32,434 bases of DNA from a virus. The notes beneath the pieces were generated by a model. It ran no database searches. It had not been told where the DNA came from and was given only the letters and a program-made list of their open reading frames with translations. The position numbers were made by a program, and so were the translations under genes. Location of the stretch: IMG/VR virus record IMGVR_UViG_3300030329_003487, positions 1 through 32,434 of that record. The stretch is one strand, 5' to 3'. Each line of letters opens with the position of its first letter. Positions within the stretch are counted from its first letter, which is position 1. Positions 15,723 to 21,639 of the stretch are shown one piece after another.

Positions 15723-15790
15723 GCTATTGTGAACATTTTCTTCTTGACATTCCGCCTTCCGCCGGGCAGCCCGGCCAAACGCATGTCAAG
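15723..15790 (-). repeat. Palindromic module M1
   Basis: Core GCCGGGCAGCCCGGC (15761-15775) nested within CTTGACAT (15743-15750) and ATGTCAAG (15783-15790), a perfect 8-bp outer repeat. A TTGTGAA sequence lies beside it. First of seven copies between 15.7 and 26.0 kb, each upstream of a minus-strand gene. Confidence 0.7.
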
Positions 15791-15800
15791 GAAAAAATAC

Positions 15801-15865
15801 AAAAAAGTTCGCACCCCTCATCCGTCACGCTGCGTTTAAAGCGTAGTTTCAACAAGGGCGCGAAC
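15801..15865 (-). terminator. Rho-independent terminator after the 144-residue gene
   Basis: On the minus strand GTTCGCGCCC pairs with GGGTGCGAAC (10 bp, one G-T pair) around an inner ACGCT/AGCGT hairpin, directly followed by TTTTTTG. It begins nine bases after the stop of 15874..16308. Confidence 0.8.
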
Positions 15866-15873
15866 CCAGTAGC

Positions 15874-16308
15874 CTACATGGCGCATAAGTCACCTATGGT
15901 GAAGGAAGGAGAGGGCTTCAGTGCCTCCTTGACTGCGGCGGTATGCTCGCCCTCAAGCTGCCGCTGATACTCACGCTCTGCCTCCTCACGCTCCTCCTCC
16001 TCACGCATATCCGCAGAAGCTTGATCTATACGCTTCTGCATCCACTCGATACTGGCTTCAAGGGCTGCGTCAGTGGTGGGCTTCTCTGGCCAGTAGGGCT
16101 TATGGCCATAGGCAGACTTGTAAACGTCCACATAACACTCGGCTTGCATGAGCCAGTCAAACTGTAGTGGCGTAGTGACACCGTACTCTGCCCAGCGCGA
16201 TGGGTCTTCTACTAGGGTGGTGGCCCAGCGACCCTCTCCTGCATTAACCCACTCACGGGTCTTGGCGTTGATAGCGGCGATGTGGTTGCGTAGGTCGTTG
16301 TTCATCAT
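15874..16308 (-). CDS. Hypothetical protein with Glu/Arg-rich helix
   Basis: 144 residues from the ATG at 16308 (MMNNDLRNHIAAINAK). The N-terminal half contains Trp/Tyr/Pro (AEYGVTTPLQFDWLMQAECYVDVYK). Residues about 95-130 form a long charged helix (ADMREEEEREEAEREYQRQ) likely to be coiled coil. TATACT lies eight bases before the first ATG, close to the leaderless arrangement; the upstream extension MIYYTH overlaps the promoter and is rejected. A strong terminator follows. Confidence 0.65.
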   Translation of the reverse strand: MMNNDLRNHIAAINAKTREWVNAGEGRWATTLVEDPSRWAEYGVTTPLQFDWLMQAECYVDVYKSAYGHKPYWPEKPTTDAALEASIEWMQKRIDQASADMREEEEREEAEREYQRQLEGEHTAAVKEALKPSPSFTIGDLCAM

Positions 16309-16316
16309 ATGCGTAT

Positions 16317-16353
16317 AGTATATCACAGTAGGTGGGACATCTGTAGTCCTACC
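16317..16353 (-). promoter_or_regulatory. Boundary element A4
   Basis: Stem GGTGGGAC/GTCCTACC at 16331-16353 followed by TGATATACT (-10 at 16317-16322). The preceding gene's TAG (16349-16351) is part of the stem arm. Confidence 0.65.
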
Positions 16354-16531
16354 GATTAAATTCTTTAACTTTTTTTACGAGACATCTGCAAACGCGCTCC
16401 CCCGTTTTAGAGGTGCAGAACAGTCTATCCGCAACGCGTTGCGCGTGGCCCTCATTCCTTGCGTTAATAAACCCAAGGGTTGCGTCCCCGTCAAATGAGA
16501 GAACCTCGAACAATGTTTCTTTAATCATCAT
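16349..16531 (-). CDS. Small hypothetical protein, leaderless gene
   Basis: 60 residues (MMIKETLFEVLSFDGDATLGF...). 'FINARNEGHAQRVADRL ... LVKKVKEF' parallels the proteins of 15434..15670 and 18234..18452. The start was set at 16531 because TATACT ends exactly six bases upstream; a longer frame would run through the promoter. The stop codon lies in element A4. Confidence 0.6.
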   Translation of the reverse strand: MMIKETLFEVLSFDGDATLGFINARNEGHAQRVADRLFCTSKTGERVCRCLVKKVKEFNR

Positions 16532-16537
16532 GCGTAT

Positions 16538-16574
16538 AGTATAGCACAGTAGGTGGGACATCCGCTGTCCTACT
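16538..16574 (-). promoter_or_regulatory. Boundary element A5
   Basis: Hairpin 16552-16574 with right arm GTCCTACT (one more mismatch than A4) and extended -10 TGCTATACT (16538-16543). It holds the stop codon of 16570..16767 and drives 16349..16531. Confidence 0.6.
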
Positions 16575-16767
16575 TACAATTTTCTTCTTCGTCGATTTGA
16601 GCCATGTCATCATCATAGGCTTGTACGTCTTCAATGGTACAAGGCGCACCAATTGCGCGAGAGATGTTCATCGCTCTTTCGGCTAACCATTCACGATGTT
16701 CGATTTCCGCCTCAACGTTAGGCGTGATGAACTCTTCGATTGTGGGCATCATGTCGTTAATCATCAT
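16570..16767 (-). CDS. Small acidic helical protein, leaderless gene
   Basis: 65 residues (MMINDMMPTIEEFITPNVEAEIEHREWLAERAM...). Predicted all-helical and acidic. TATAAT lies six bases before the ATG, with TTGTCA 17 bp further upstream, the best complete sigma70 promoter of the leaderless set. The TAG stop is inside element A5. Function unknown. Confidence 0.65.
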   Translation of the reverse strand: MMINDMMPTIEEFITPNVEAEIEHREWLAERAMNISRAIGAPCTIEDVQAYDDDMAQIDEEENCK

Positions 16768-16773
16768 GCAAGC

Positions 16774-16802
16774 ATTATATCACGCAGCTTTGTATGTGAC
16801 AA
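16774..16802 (-). promoter_or_regulatory. Sigma70 promoter for leaderless gene 16570..16767
   Basis: -35 TTGTCA (16797-16802), 17-bp spacer, extended -10 TGATATAAT (hexamer 16774-16779), then GCTTGC and the ATG. Confidence 0.75.
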
Positions 16803-16810
16803 GAAAAAAC

Positions 16811-16884
16811 TTCGTTGGTCAAGAGGAAAGTTATCCACGGCTTGTTAATAACTTCCGCCGGGCAGCCCGGCCAACGAATGTCAA
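16811..16884 (-). repeat. Palindromic module M2
   Basis: GCCGGGCAGCCCGGC at 16857-16871. In this copy the outer repeat is TTCGTTGG (16811-16818) with CCAACGAA (16871-16878), enclosing a TTATCCACGG ... TTGTTAATAA segment that looks like two facing DnaA boxes. Confidence 0.65.
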
Positions 16885-16904
16885 CTATAATTTTTAATAT
16901 GTTG

Positions 16905-17168
16905 TTATAGTCTTTTAATATAATTCACCCAATGTTCAACGTCGCTTTCGTTCTGCCAGCCTTTGACGGTATCACCCCAATCAGCAGGGTCAACCATGTG
17001 ATTGTTAAAGAAGCAACCAATCTCATACATACCTTTTTCGCTACCGTATGAATACTTGTGCTTCACAACAGAAACGTCATAGCCATTAGGCAATTCCACA
17101 TATGCCTGAATCGCACCCTCTCCGTGCGTCTCGGATATGTCATCGAATTTTAAATCTTCAAATTTCAT
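16905..17168 (-). CDS. Small hypothetical phage protein
   Basis: 87 residues (MKFEDLKFDDISETHGEGAIQAYVELPNGYDVSVVKHKYSYGSEKGMYEIGCF...). Alpha/beta domain of a type often seen as a conserved hypothetical in phages; the central 'YDVSVVKHKYSYGSEKGMYEIG' forms adjacent strands. The start overlaps the upstream stop as ATGA, so it is translationally coupled to the 33-residue membrane protein. Function unknown. Confidence 0.65.
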   Translation of the reverse strand: MKFEDLKFDDISETHGEGAIQAYVELPNGYDVSVVKHKYSYGSEKGMYEIGCFFNNHMVDPADWGDTVKGWQNESDVEHWVNYIKRL

Positions 17169-17266
17169 AGTGTTTCAATATAAATGCCTGTTAATATAAT
17201 AACAATAAAAGATATAACACCCACACCAATAAAAAAATGCAAGTCTCTTAAATCATCGTTTTTCAT
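17165..17266 (-). CDS. 33-residue single-pass membrane protein
   Basis: MKNDDLRDLHFFIGVGVISF... with one hydrophobic helix of about 21 residues after a charged N-terminus. The stop TGA overlaps the next ATG. Placement is tight between 17283..17603 and 16905..17168. Size and composition resemble phage small membrane proteins, but no function is recognised. Confidence 0.5.
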   Translation of the reverse strand: MKNDDLRDLHFFIGVGVISFIVIILTGIYIETL

Positions 17267-17282
17267 AATAATGTTTTTAAGG

Positions 17283-17603
17283 TTACAGCGTCATCAGCGC
17301 AATCATGGCTAGGCCAGCGATAACAGTAGCGATTGCGATGAGAGAGTTAAGCACTCGAACAGTCTTGTCGTCATCTACTTTTGTGGTTGGCTTGTAATGT
17401 TGCACGATTTGTTTCGCTGTCATGGTAGCCGTTTGTTTTTCTTCGTTTACCCAACGCCACATTCCTTTGCGTTGAAATTGTTCGCCATTAGTGTTTGTGC
17501 CTGAGCTTGTAATGATGCGACCATCCCAATGCCATTGACCTTTAGCACCGCAAGGAATCATTGGTTCTGGGTCTGTGTTGAAGATTGTTTTCATTTTCAT
17601 CAT
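17283..17603 (-). CDS. Tail-anchored small membrane protein, leaderless gene
   Basis: 106 residues. A soluble Trp-rich N-terminal domain (GQWHWDGRIITSSGTN, KGMWRWVNEE) is followed by a C-terminal transmembrane helix at about 84-105 (SLIAIATVIAGLAMIALM). TAAACT ends six bases before the ATG at 17603, and no Shine-Dalgarno is present. The anchoring suggests an inner-membrane role in host takeover or superinfection exclusion (inference). Confidence 0.6.
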   Translation of the reverse strand: MMKMKTIFNTDPEPMIPCGAKGQWHWDGRIITSSGTNTNGEQFQRKGMWRWVNEEKQTATMTAKQIVQHYKPTTKVDDDKTVRVLNSLIAIATVIAGLAMIALMTL

Positions 17604-17609
17604 GCGATT

Positions 17610-17646
17610 AGTTTACCACAGAGGGTGGGACATCCGCTGTCCTAGT
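17610..17646 (-). promoter_or_regulatory. Boundary element A6
   Basis: Hairpin 17624-17646 (right arm GTCCTAGT) followed by TGGTAAACT (-10 at 17610-17615). The stop TAG of 17642..17839 is in the stem. Confidence 0.6.
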
Positions 17647-17839
17647 AGAGACTTTCTTTTTCGTTGAAGTGTTGCTCTAATAGGTCGAACTGGTGTTCAC
17701 CTGTACCTCTGTTGTTGGCGTATTCTAGTTGTCTGAATAGCCAGCAAGCCTTTTGAAAGGTTTCAGCCAGCTTGGCGCATTCAAGATTCATCTCGATAGT
17801 GGTTGCGACTTCGTTGGTTGGTAGGTTTCTTTTCTGCAT
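17642..17839 (-). CDS. Small helical hypothetical protein
   Basis: 65 residues from the ATG at 17839 (MQKRNLPTNEVATTIEMNLECAKL...). All-helical with 'FQKACWLFRQLEYANN'. I prefer this start to 17887 because it lies five bases after the stop of the 35-residue ORF, suggesting coupled translation. Ends with TAG inside element A6. Function unknown. Confidence 0.55.
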   Translation of the reverse strand: MQKRNLPTNEVATTIEMNLECAKLAETFQKACWLFRQLEYANNRGTGEHQFDLLEQHFNEKESLY

Positions 17840-17844
17840 AATCT

Positions 17845-17952
17845 TTAGTGTGTTGCGAGGAAGATAGCCAGTTGCTCCTCTTCCCATTTGGTTAGCTTAA
17901 TGCCCTTTGCTACGGCTTCTAACAGTAGTCTTGCTTGGTGTTCGTTAATCAT
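17845..17952 (-). CDS. 35-residue ORF, likely leader cistron
   Basis: MINEHQARLLLEAVAKGIKL... one amphipathic helix. TATACT lies ten bases before the ATG, longer than the six bases seen in other cassettes. It probably forms a two-gene cassette with 17642..17839. Confidence 0.45.
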   Translation of the reverse strand: MINEHQARLLLEAVAKGIKLTKWEEEQLAIFLATH

Positions 17953-17962
17953 TATGTGTTGC

Positions 17963-17999
17963 AGTATAGCATAGGGGGTGGGACATCCGTAGTCCTACC
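17963..17999 (-). promoter_or_regulatory. Boundary element A7
   Basis: Hairpin 17977-17999 (GGTGGGAC/GTCCTACC) followed by TATACT (17963-17968). TAG of 17995..18195 is in the stem arm. Confidence 0.6.
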
Positions 18000-18195
18000 A
18001 CTCGCTTTCTACCAATAAGCCTTTTAGCATTTTAATCCGTCTTGGCGGGATATCCCCACCTTGTGGAAGGCTGGGATAATGCTCTACCTCTACCCAACCA
18101 TTTACGGGATGCCTTGGACTGAGGTCACTGGTAACGATTCCTAACCATCCACCATTATCACGATGGCGCACTTTGGTTCCTGCTTTAATTTTCAT
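17995..18195 (-). CDS. Small SH3-like domain protein, leaderless gene
   Basis: 66 residues (MKIKAGTKVRHRDNGGWLGIVTS...). The 'AGTKVRHRDNGGWLGIV' opening with 'VNGWVEVEHY' is typical of small SH3/KOW-like barrels and is similar to 15201..15395. TATACT lies six bases before the ATG. The stop is inside element A7. Confidence 0.6.
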   Translation of the reverse strand: MKIKAGTKVRHRDNGGWLGIVTSDLSPRHPVNGWVEVEHYPSLPQGGDIPPRRIKMLKGLLVESEW

Positions 18196-18201
18196 GCTAG
18201 T

Positions 18202-18238
18202 AGTATATCACAAGGGGTGGGGCATTGGCTGTCCTACC
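18202..18238 (-). promoter_or_regulatory. Boundary element A8
   Basis: Hairpin 18216-18238 with slightly diverged left arm (GGTGGGGC) and extended -10 TGATATACT (hexamer 18202-18207). The preceding gene's stop (18234-18236) is in the arm. Eighth and last copy. Confidence 0.6.
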
Positions 18239-18452
18239 TACATCTTTCTTCATCTTTTTCTCTACGCAATTCTTCTTCTTCTTCTGGTGTGAACAAGCGG
18301 CCCCTCTCAATCTTCTCAATCTTTAGGCCAATGTGCTTACCAAAGAATTCACGACGTACCTGTGCGAAGGATGCGGCAGTTGTTCCCCAGCGTGTGCCGT
18401 TGGTAGTCGTTACAATAAAGTCAGTGGTTTGGTTTTCGTCTTTCATTTTCAT
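18234..18452 (-). CDS. Small hypothetical protein, leaderless gene
   Basis: 72 residues (MKMKDENQTTDFIVTTTNGTRW...). A strand-helix-strand unit 'WGTTAASFAQVRREFF ... LKIEKIERG' is followed by a Glu/Arg helix. Similar plan to 15434..15670 and 16349..16531. The start is set by TATACT six bases upstream and TTGTCA 17 bp before that; the longer frame to 18512 crosses the promoter. Confidence 0.6.
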   Translation of the reverse strand: MKMKDENQTTDFIVTTTNGTRWGTTAASFAQVRREFFGKHIGLKIEKIERGRLFTPEEEEELRREKDEERCR

Positions 18453-18458
18453 GCGAGT

Positions 18459-18487
18459 AGTATAGCACACAGCCATGCGTGTGACAA
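18459..18487 (-). promoter_or_regulatory. Sigma70 promoter heading the cassette array
   Basis: -35 TTGTCA (18482-18487), 17-bp spacer, extended -10 TGCTATACT (hexamer 18459-18464), six bases, ATG. Confidence 0.75.
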
Positions 18488-18504
18488 GGAAAATCCTGGC
18501 TGGG

Positions 18505-18578
18505 TTATGCACGGGCTGTGAATAACTTTTCCTTGACGCGCCTGTTCGCCGGGCAGCCCGGCCGCTCTCTAAGTCAAG
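18505..18578 (-). repeat. Palindromic module M3
   Basis: GCCGGGCAGCCCGGC at 18548-18562, outer CTTGAC (18532-18537) and GTCAAG (18573-18578). TTATGCACGG and TGTGAATAA beside it form an inverted DnaA-box-like pair. Confidence 0.7.
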
Positions 18579-18601
18579 TTAATTAAACACTTATTTATTT
18601 A

Positions 18602-18618
18602 CCTTATTTAATACCAGG
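18602..18618. repeat. 17-bp copy of the 3' end of gene 23032..23277
   Basis: CCTTATTTAATACCAGG is identical to 23043-23059, where it encodes the C-terminus LVLNK. Both copies lie beside a palindromic module (M3, M5). Here it would encode LVLNKVNK and a stop but no upstream gene, so it looks like a remnant of a duplicated or replaced cassette. Confidence 0.5.
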
Positions 18619-18629
18619 ACTGACAATGT

Positions 18630-19014
18630 TAAAAAATGGAAGGGAGGATTCCTTGTTTACCTCCATCTATTCGGGGCCACAGCTACAAGTTTCAGCTAGA
18701 TATCCCTACTTTGAGCCAACCCTTACCAGCCCCCAGAGACGGTAATCTCCTGCCAGTAAACATTGCACTTTAGCTCCTATGACTAGAGCTTATTCAGTCA
18801 CTTCCGATGAGTCTTCCGTCGAAGACTCAAATTTGCTGTCGGTGTGAGGGGCTCGAACCCTCCCCCGTCCCTATCGTGTCACCTTCACGCCTTGTTTTGG
18901 AGCGTCCTCCCAGCGTGTAGGCTTTCAGCCACGGGCGGTTGCCTTGTCTGTCTTCTCATTTAAGACCAGCAACTTCCAATCTCACCAACATAAAATCAGT
19001 TGGGGAGAGCCTAC
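18630..19014 (-). ncRNA. Candidate structured RNA, about 385 nt, with its own terminator
   Basis: No supported ORF in this stretch. On the minus strand many stems nest: GTAGGC/GCCTAC (19009-19014 with 18917-18922), CACGC/GCGTG (18913-18917 with 18886-18890) enclosing GGAG-GACG-CTCC, a perfect GAGTCTTC-GACG-GAAGACTC hairpin (18809-18828), and a tRNA-T-arm-like GAGGG-TTCGAGC-CCCTC (18846-18862). TGTTTAC (18756-18762) can pair with the loop of a terminal hairpin ATGGAGG/CCTCC..CCAT followed by TTTTTT (18630-18666). TATAGT at 19013-19018 may be the -10. A tmRNA was considered; no acceptor/CCA or tag could be placed. The far edge of the 5' end is uncertain and may reach 19080. Confidence 0.55.
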
Positions 19015-19091
19015 TATACCGATGTTGGTTTTGGCTTTTTGCGCTGTTCGCTGCCTTCGGCGTCTCGGCCCAACTTTAAATTGTCAAAAAA

Positions 19092-19490
19092 CTACTTATA
19101 CTCCTTGACGACATAAACATTCCTACCGTCAATAAAAACTTCTTTTGCGTTCCTGACTTCTTCACCAGTCTTCGCATCTACAAACGTTTCGTATTTATAA
19201 GGGTTGTATGTTACCCTGCGTAACGTTTTTGGCTTTTGCAACTTCCGCTCTTCTAGAGATGGAGTATTGCCCAAGGACACAGCACCACGCACATAAGCGT
19301 GAACATTTTTCCGTCCTTCTTTTAAAACTCTTTTCCGCCCTTTTTCACTTACTATAAACCGTACCGTCCCAATATGCTTGCTTACTTTAATTCGGATAGC
19401 GTGTGTGTGCTTTACCACCAATCCAGTATCCCTGTCTTTTACGCTCAAACATTTGCGGTGCAAGTTATAATATACGTCTACTTCGTTCAT
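19092..19490 (-). CDS. Basic hypothetical protein
   Basis: 132 residues (MNEVDVYYNLHRKCLSVKDRDTG...). Beta-rich and strongly basic; segments such as VYYNLHRKCLSVKD, HTHAIRIKVSKHIGTVRFIV and VFIDGRNVYVVKEY suggest a small beta domain that may bind nucleic acid. No family recognised. The promoter is TTGACA, 17-bp spacer, TAACAT (19500-19528), with only a short leader and no Shine-Dalgarno. The structured RNA candidate follows directly. Confidence 0.65.
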   Translation of the reverse strand: MNEVDVYYNLHRKCLSVKDRDTGLVVKHTHAIRIKVSKHIGTVRFIVSEKGRKRVLKEGRKNVHAYVRGAVSLGNTPSLEERKLQKPKTLRRVTYNPYKYETFVDAKTGEEVRNAKEVFIDGRNVYVVKEYK

Positions 19491-19499
19491 CGTTTTATA

Positions 19500-19528
19500 A
19501 TGTTACTATAATCTTGCTTTGTTGTCAA
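19500..19528 (-). promoter_or_regulatory. Sigma70 promoter for 19092..19490
   Basis: TTGACA (19523-19528), 17-bp spacer, TAACAT (19500-19505). It directly follows the terminator of the gene before it. Confidence 0.65.
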
Positions 19529-19530
19529 TT

Positions 19531-19587
19531 AAAAAAAACCCTCTAGGCCGTTTCCTCTTTCGGACGTTTGTTACTTCACCTAGAGGG
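19531..19587 (-). terminator. Strong rho-independent terminator
   Basis: CCCTCTAGG (minus strand) pairs perfectly with CCTAGAGGG over nine base pairs and is followed by eight T. It lies 13 bases after the stop of 19600..19842. Confidence 0.85.
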
Positions 19588-19599
19588 CTTCCGATGAAC

Positions 19600-19842
19600 C
19601 TAGTTTGCCAAGGACACGATTCGGTCATAACGGAAGCTACGCACTTCCCCGCTTCGATTCAACACCCTAGCACGGAATCCAACATTAGGATTCTTTTCAG
19701 CTAGGTTGCCAAAGGTATTCTTGTGAATAACGTCGGACACAATATAGAGCTTGGTCTGACCCTTGGCGTTGCGGTAAATCAGATTGTACCGCTTCGGTTC
19801 GATGCCCAATAGGGACTTGAGTTTGTTCATCAGTTTCTTCAT
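19600..19842 (-). CDS. Small WYL/Sm-like beta-barrel protein
   Basis: 80 residues from the ATG at 19842 (MKKLMNKLKSLLGIEPKRYNLIYRN...). The C-terminal part 'FRARVLNRSGEVRSFRYDRIVSL' resembles the small WYL_2/Sm-like barrel seen in phage proteins, which binds nucleic acids or small ligands. GAAAGAAA serves as a weak ribosome site. The frame continues to 19950 but that part overlaps the promoter (19872-19900) and the end of the next gene, so it was trimmed. Confidence 0.6.
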   Translation of the reverse strand: MKKLMNKLKSLLGIEPKRYNLIYRNAKGQTKLYIVSDVIHKNTFGNLAEKNPNVGFRARVLNRSGEVRSFRYDRIVSLAN

Positions 19843-19871
19843 AGGTTTCTTTCTTTTCTTGTTACTTTCTA

Positions 19872-19900
19872 ATTGTCTCACAAACCTGACTTTCATGCAA
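19872..19900 (-). promoter_or_regulatory. Promoter with TGTGA-GACAAT
   Basis: -35 TTGCAT (19895-19900), 17-bp spacer ending TTTGTGA, -10 GACAAT (19872-19877), then TAGAA. The same layout recurs at 22534, 24125 and 25711. Confidence 0.65.
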
Positions 19901-19924
19901 GCTTTTTTTTCGTTTTTTTGCCTT

Positions 19925-20380
19925 TTACTTGAGGTTAAATTTTCGCCCAAGCCTATAATGCAAATACCGTTTTTTTATGTCATTGAGTAGGGGCATGGAT
20001 GAAACTTCTAGCAAAGAGGATTCGGACAAAGGAGAAAACCTATTAGCAAAAGGTTGCCACTTTACAGTCAATCCTCCAAAATAAAAGCTTTCAAGTAATT
20101 CATAAACAGCCCCGAACCTTTTCAAGTGAAAGCAGTAAAACTCTTTTCCGCTCCCTCCTGCGTTTGGAATCTCTGCTAGTCTTTGCTTTAAGCCTCTCTC
20201 TCGTTTTAACGCTTCCGATTCGCTTGTCACCTCTCCAATGAAAACATCTTCGCGTTGATGATTCAAAGCCGTTTGCGGCCAACGTTTAGGTGCTTCTTGT
20301 GAGTGTCCAATCTTTGTCACAAAGGTTGGAATTTCTTCGGTCTGACTGCTACCGAGAACAGAATAAATTTGATGCGACAT
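19925..20380 (-). CDS. GIY-YIG-like (T5orf172/MUG113-type) protein
   Basis: 151 residues. 'TFVTKIGHSQEAPKRW', 'VFIGEVTSESEALKRERGLKQRL' and 'KEFYCFHL' match the strand-helix pattern of the T5orf172/MUG113 branch of GIY-YIG nucleases (vKIGxS...R, Glu on the following helix). The catalytic tyrosines are less clear than in canonical GIY-YIG, so activity is uncertain. AAAGGAT precedes the ATG; it is six bases downstream of the ParB-like gene and likely co-transcribed. Confidence 0.6.
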   Translation of the reverse strand: MSHQIYSVLGSSQTEEIPTFVTKIGHSQEAPKRWPQTALNHQREDVFIGEVTSESEALKRERGLKQRLAEIPNAGGSGKEFYCFHLKRFGAVYELLESFYFGGLTVKWQPFANRFSPLSESSLLEVSSMPLLNDIKKRYLHYRLGRKFNLK

Positions 20381-20386
20381 AATAAT

Positions 20387-21259
20387 TTATCCTTTCAGTT
20401 GGGTAACAGATTCAACCTTCGCGTCTTTGCGAATGTTTTTACCATTTAGGAAATACTGCATAGCCAAAAGGACTCGCCTAGCTTGCCATTTAGTATCTTG
20501 CCAATCTTGAACCGATGTTGTCGTGATGAGACTGTGGACGTAATAAGCTGGGTTAGAGCGTTTTAGCTTTTCGCCTTTCAAGTCGTACCCATTCACAGCT
20601 TCAAAAGCAAACTCTTGTGCTTTAACTGGGTCAATGCTGTGAAGCATAGCCAAAGGCATAGAAAAAGCTTTACGCTTGAACAGCCTTCCGTTTTCATCAT
20701 TGGGAAGAAACTTTGCGGCAAACAAAATACTATCTTTGTTGTCAGTTAAAAACTTCAAACGCTCTGCAAAAGAGTAAATCGCTCCAGAATTAGTAGACGA
20801 CTTTCCATCACACCAATCTTGCCAAAACATACTAATTGAAGCAGCGCGAGAACGATAAGACTTCGGTAAACCCCATTCCTTAAAGACTGCCAAAGTAAAC
20901 CTATCAGCCCACGAACGAGGGTTGCCGATGTCAGTCATAAAAATAGATTCCGAATCTGCACCCGTTTCTACAATGAAAGTCACTGGACGATTCTGCTTCG
21001 TTACTGCGTAAAGCCGATGTTGCCCGTCAATCAAACTTCCGTTCTTGTCGAACTTAATTAAAGAAGGGAAAAAGTTTCCGTCCTCCATATCCAAAACAAG
21101 TGTGCGCGTCTTGATAGAGCATGGGCGCATATCTCGGTTTTGTTCGTTGTATTCATCCAGAATCTCCTGTGCGAATTCTGGCGTAATGTTGTAATAGCCA
21201 ACGGCTTGGTTTTTAGAAATCTCAGTCAGAGTTTCGATTGATTCTTTTGTTTCGTTCAT
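20387..21259 (-). CDS. ParB/Srx-like protein (DGQHR motif)
   Basis: 290 residues from the ATG at 21259. Residues 50-90 carry 'LVLDMEDGNFFPSLIKFDKNG' and LIDGQHRLYAV, the DGQHR-type ParB/sulfiredoxin-fold signature (CTPase or nuclease-like, also found in DNA-modification and phosphorothioation-related proteins). The rest is helical. An alternative start at 21331 is disfavoured because a promoter (21303-21331) covers it. It heads a two-gene unit with the GIY-YIG-like gene and lies downstream of module M4. Confidence 0.7.
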   Translation of the reverse strand: MNETKESIETLTEISKNQAVGYYNITPEFAQEILDEYNEQNRDMRPCSIKTRTLVLDMEDGNFFPSLIKFDKNGSLIDGQHRLYAVTKQNRPVTFIVETGADSESIFMTDIGNPRSWADRFTLAVFKEWGLPKSYRSRAASISMFWQDWCDGKSSTNSGAIYSFAERLKFLTDNKDSILFAAKFLPNDENGRLFKRKAFSMPLAMLHSIDPVKAQEFAFEAVNGYDLKGEKLKRSNPAYYVHSLITTTSVQDWQDTKWQARRVLLAMQYFLNGKNIRKDAKVESVTQLKG

Positions 21260-21302
21260 CTTTTTTAATAGGTTAATAGGGCTTTCCCCTGTTGCTTTTT
21301 TA

Positions 21303-21331
21303 ATTGTGCCACAGTCTTGTTTTGCGTGCAA
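21303..21331 (-). promoter_or_regulatory. Promoter for the ParB-like/GIY-YIG unit
   Basis: -35 TTGCAC (21326-21331), 17-bp spacer, extended -10 TGGCACAAT (hexamer 21303-21308). An AT-rich 10-bp-phased pair (21343-21362) and module M4 lie upstream. Confidence 0.6.
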
Positions 21332-21342
21332 GATAAAAATGC

Positions 21343-21362
21343 ATAATTATGAATAATTATCA
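21343..21362. repeat. AT-rich 10-bp-phased pair
   Basis: ATAATTATGA directly followed by ATAATTATCA, between module M4 and the ParB-like promoter. Confidence 0.5.
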
Positions 21363-21373
21363 GACCGACACCC

Positions 21374-21432
21374 CTTGTTGATAACTTTTTCTTGACAATC
21401 TGCCGGGCAGCCCGGCCGTTCAATAAGTCAAG
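21374..21432 (-). repeat. Palindromic module M4
   Basis: GCCGGGCAGCCCGGC at 21402-21416, CTTGAC (21391-21396) and GTCAAG (21427-21432). TTGTTGATAACTT precedes it. The left gap is five bases instead of ten to twelve. Confidence 0.7.
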
Positions 21433-21435
21433 CTT

Positions 21436-21639
21436 TTAAAATGTTTTATACTTTAAATCTTCTGGTGTGGTGGTGGGTGGTCGCCAACCCTCATCGCATT
21501 CACAATACTTCGGACAATCATCCTCTGCGCTTCCTTCTTTGCTTACTGTCTCATGACACGTTGGGCACAAATGTAGTAAGCGAAACTGTGGGTGGTCTTG
21601 GCAAAACTTTTTTGTTAGTGGGCCGAATTTAGTTGTCAT
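21436..21639 (-). CDS. Cys-rich zinc-binding hypothetical protein
   Basis: 67 residues with six cysteines (FCQDH, HLCPTCH, DDCPKYCECDEGW), likely a treble-clef or zinc-ribbon domain. The start overlaps the upstream stop as ATGA. The C-terminus is Pro/Thr-rich. Function unknown. Module M4 follows immediately. Confidence 0.6.
   Translation of the reverse strand: MTTKFGPLTKKFCQDHPQFRLLHLCPTCHETVSKEGSAEDDCPKYCECDEGWRPPTTTPEDLKYKTF

Noticed and set aside
15671-15814. Upstream extension of the 15434 gene
   Set aside because: The frame runs through module M1 and its promoter; the peptide has no similarity to the shared family pattern.
14835-18238. CRISPR-like array
   Set aside because: Repeats are 60 to several hundred bases apart, enclose ORFs, vary in the arms and have no equal-length spacers or cas genes.
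18630-19014. tmRNA gene (T-arm-like GAGGG-TTCGAGC-CCCTC and nearby TTCGACGG)
   Set aside because: No matching acceptor 5' strand with CCA, no tag ORF and no fit to either linear or permuted layout; kept only as a structured RNA candidate.
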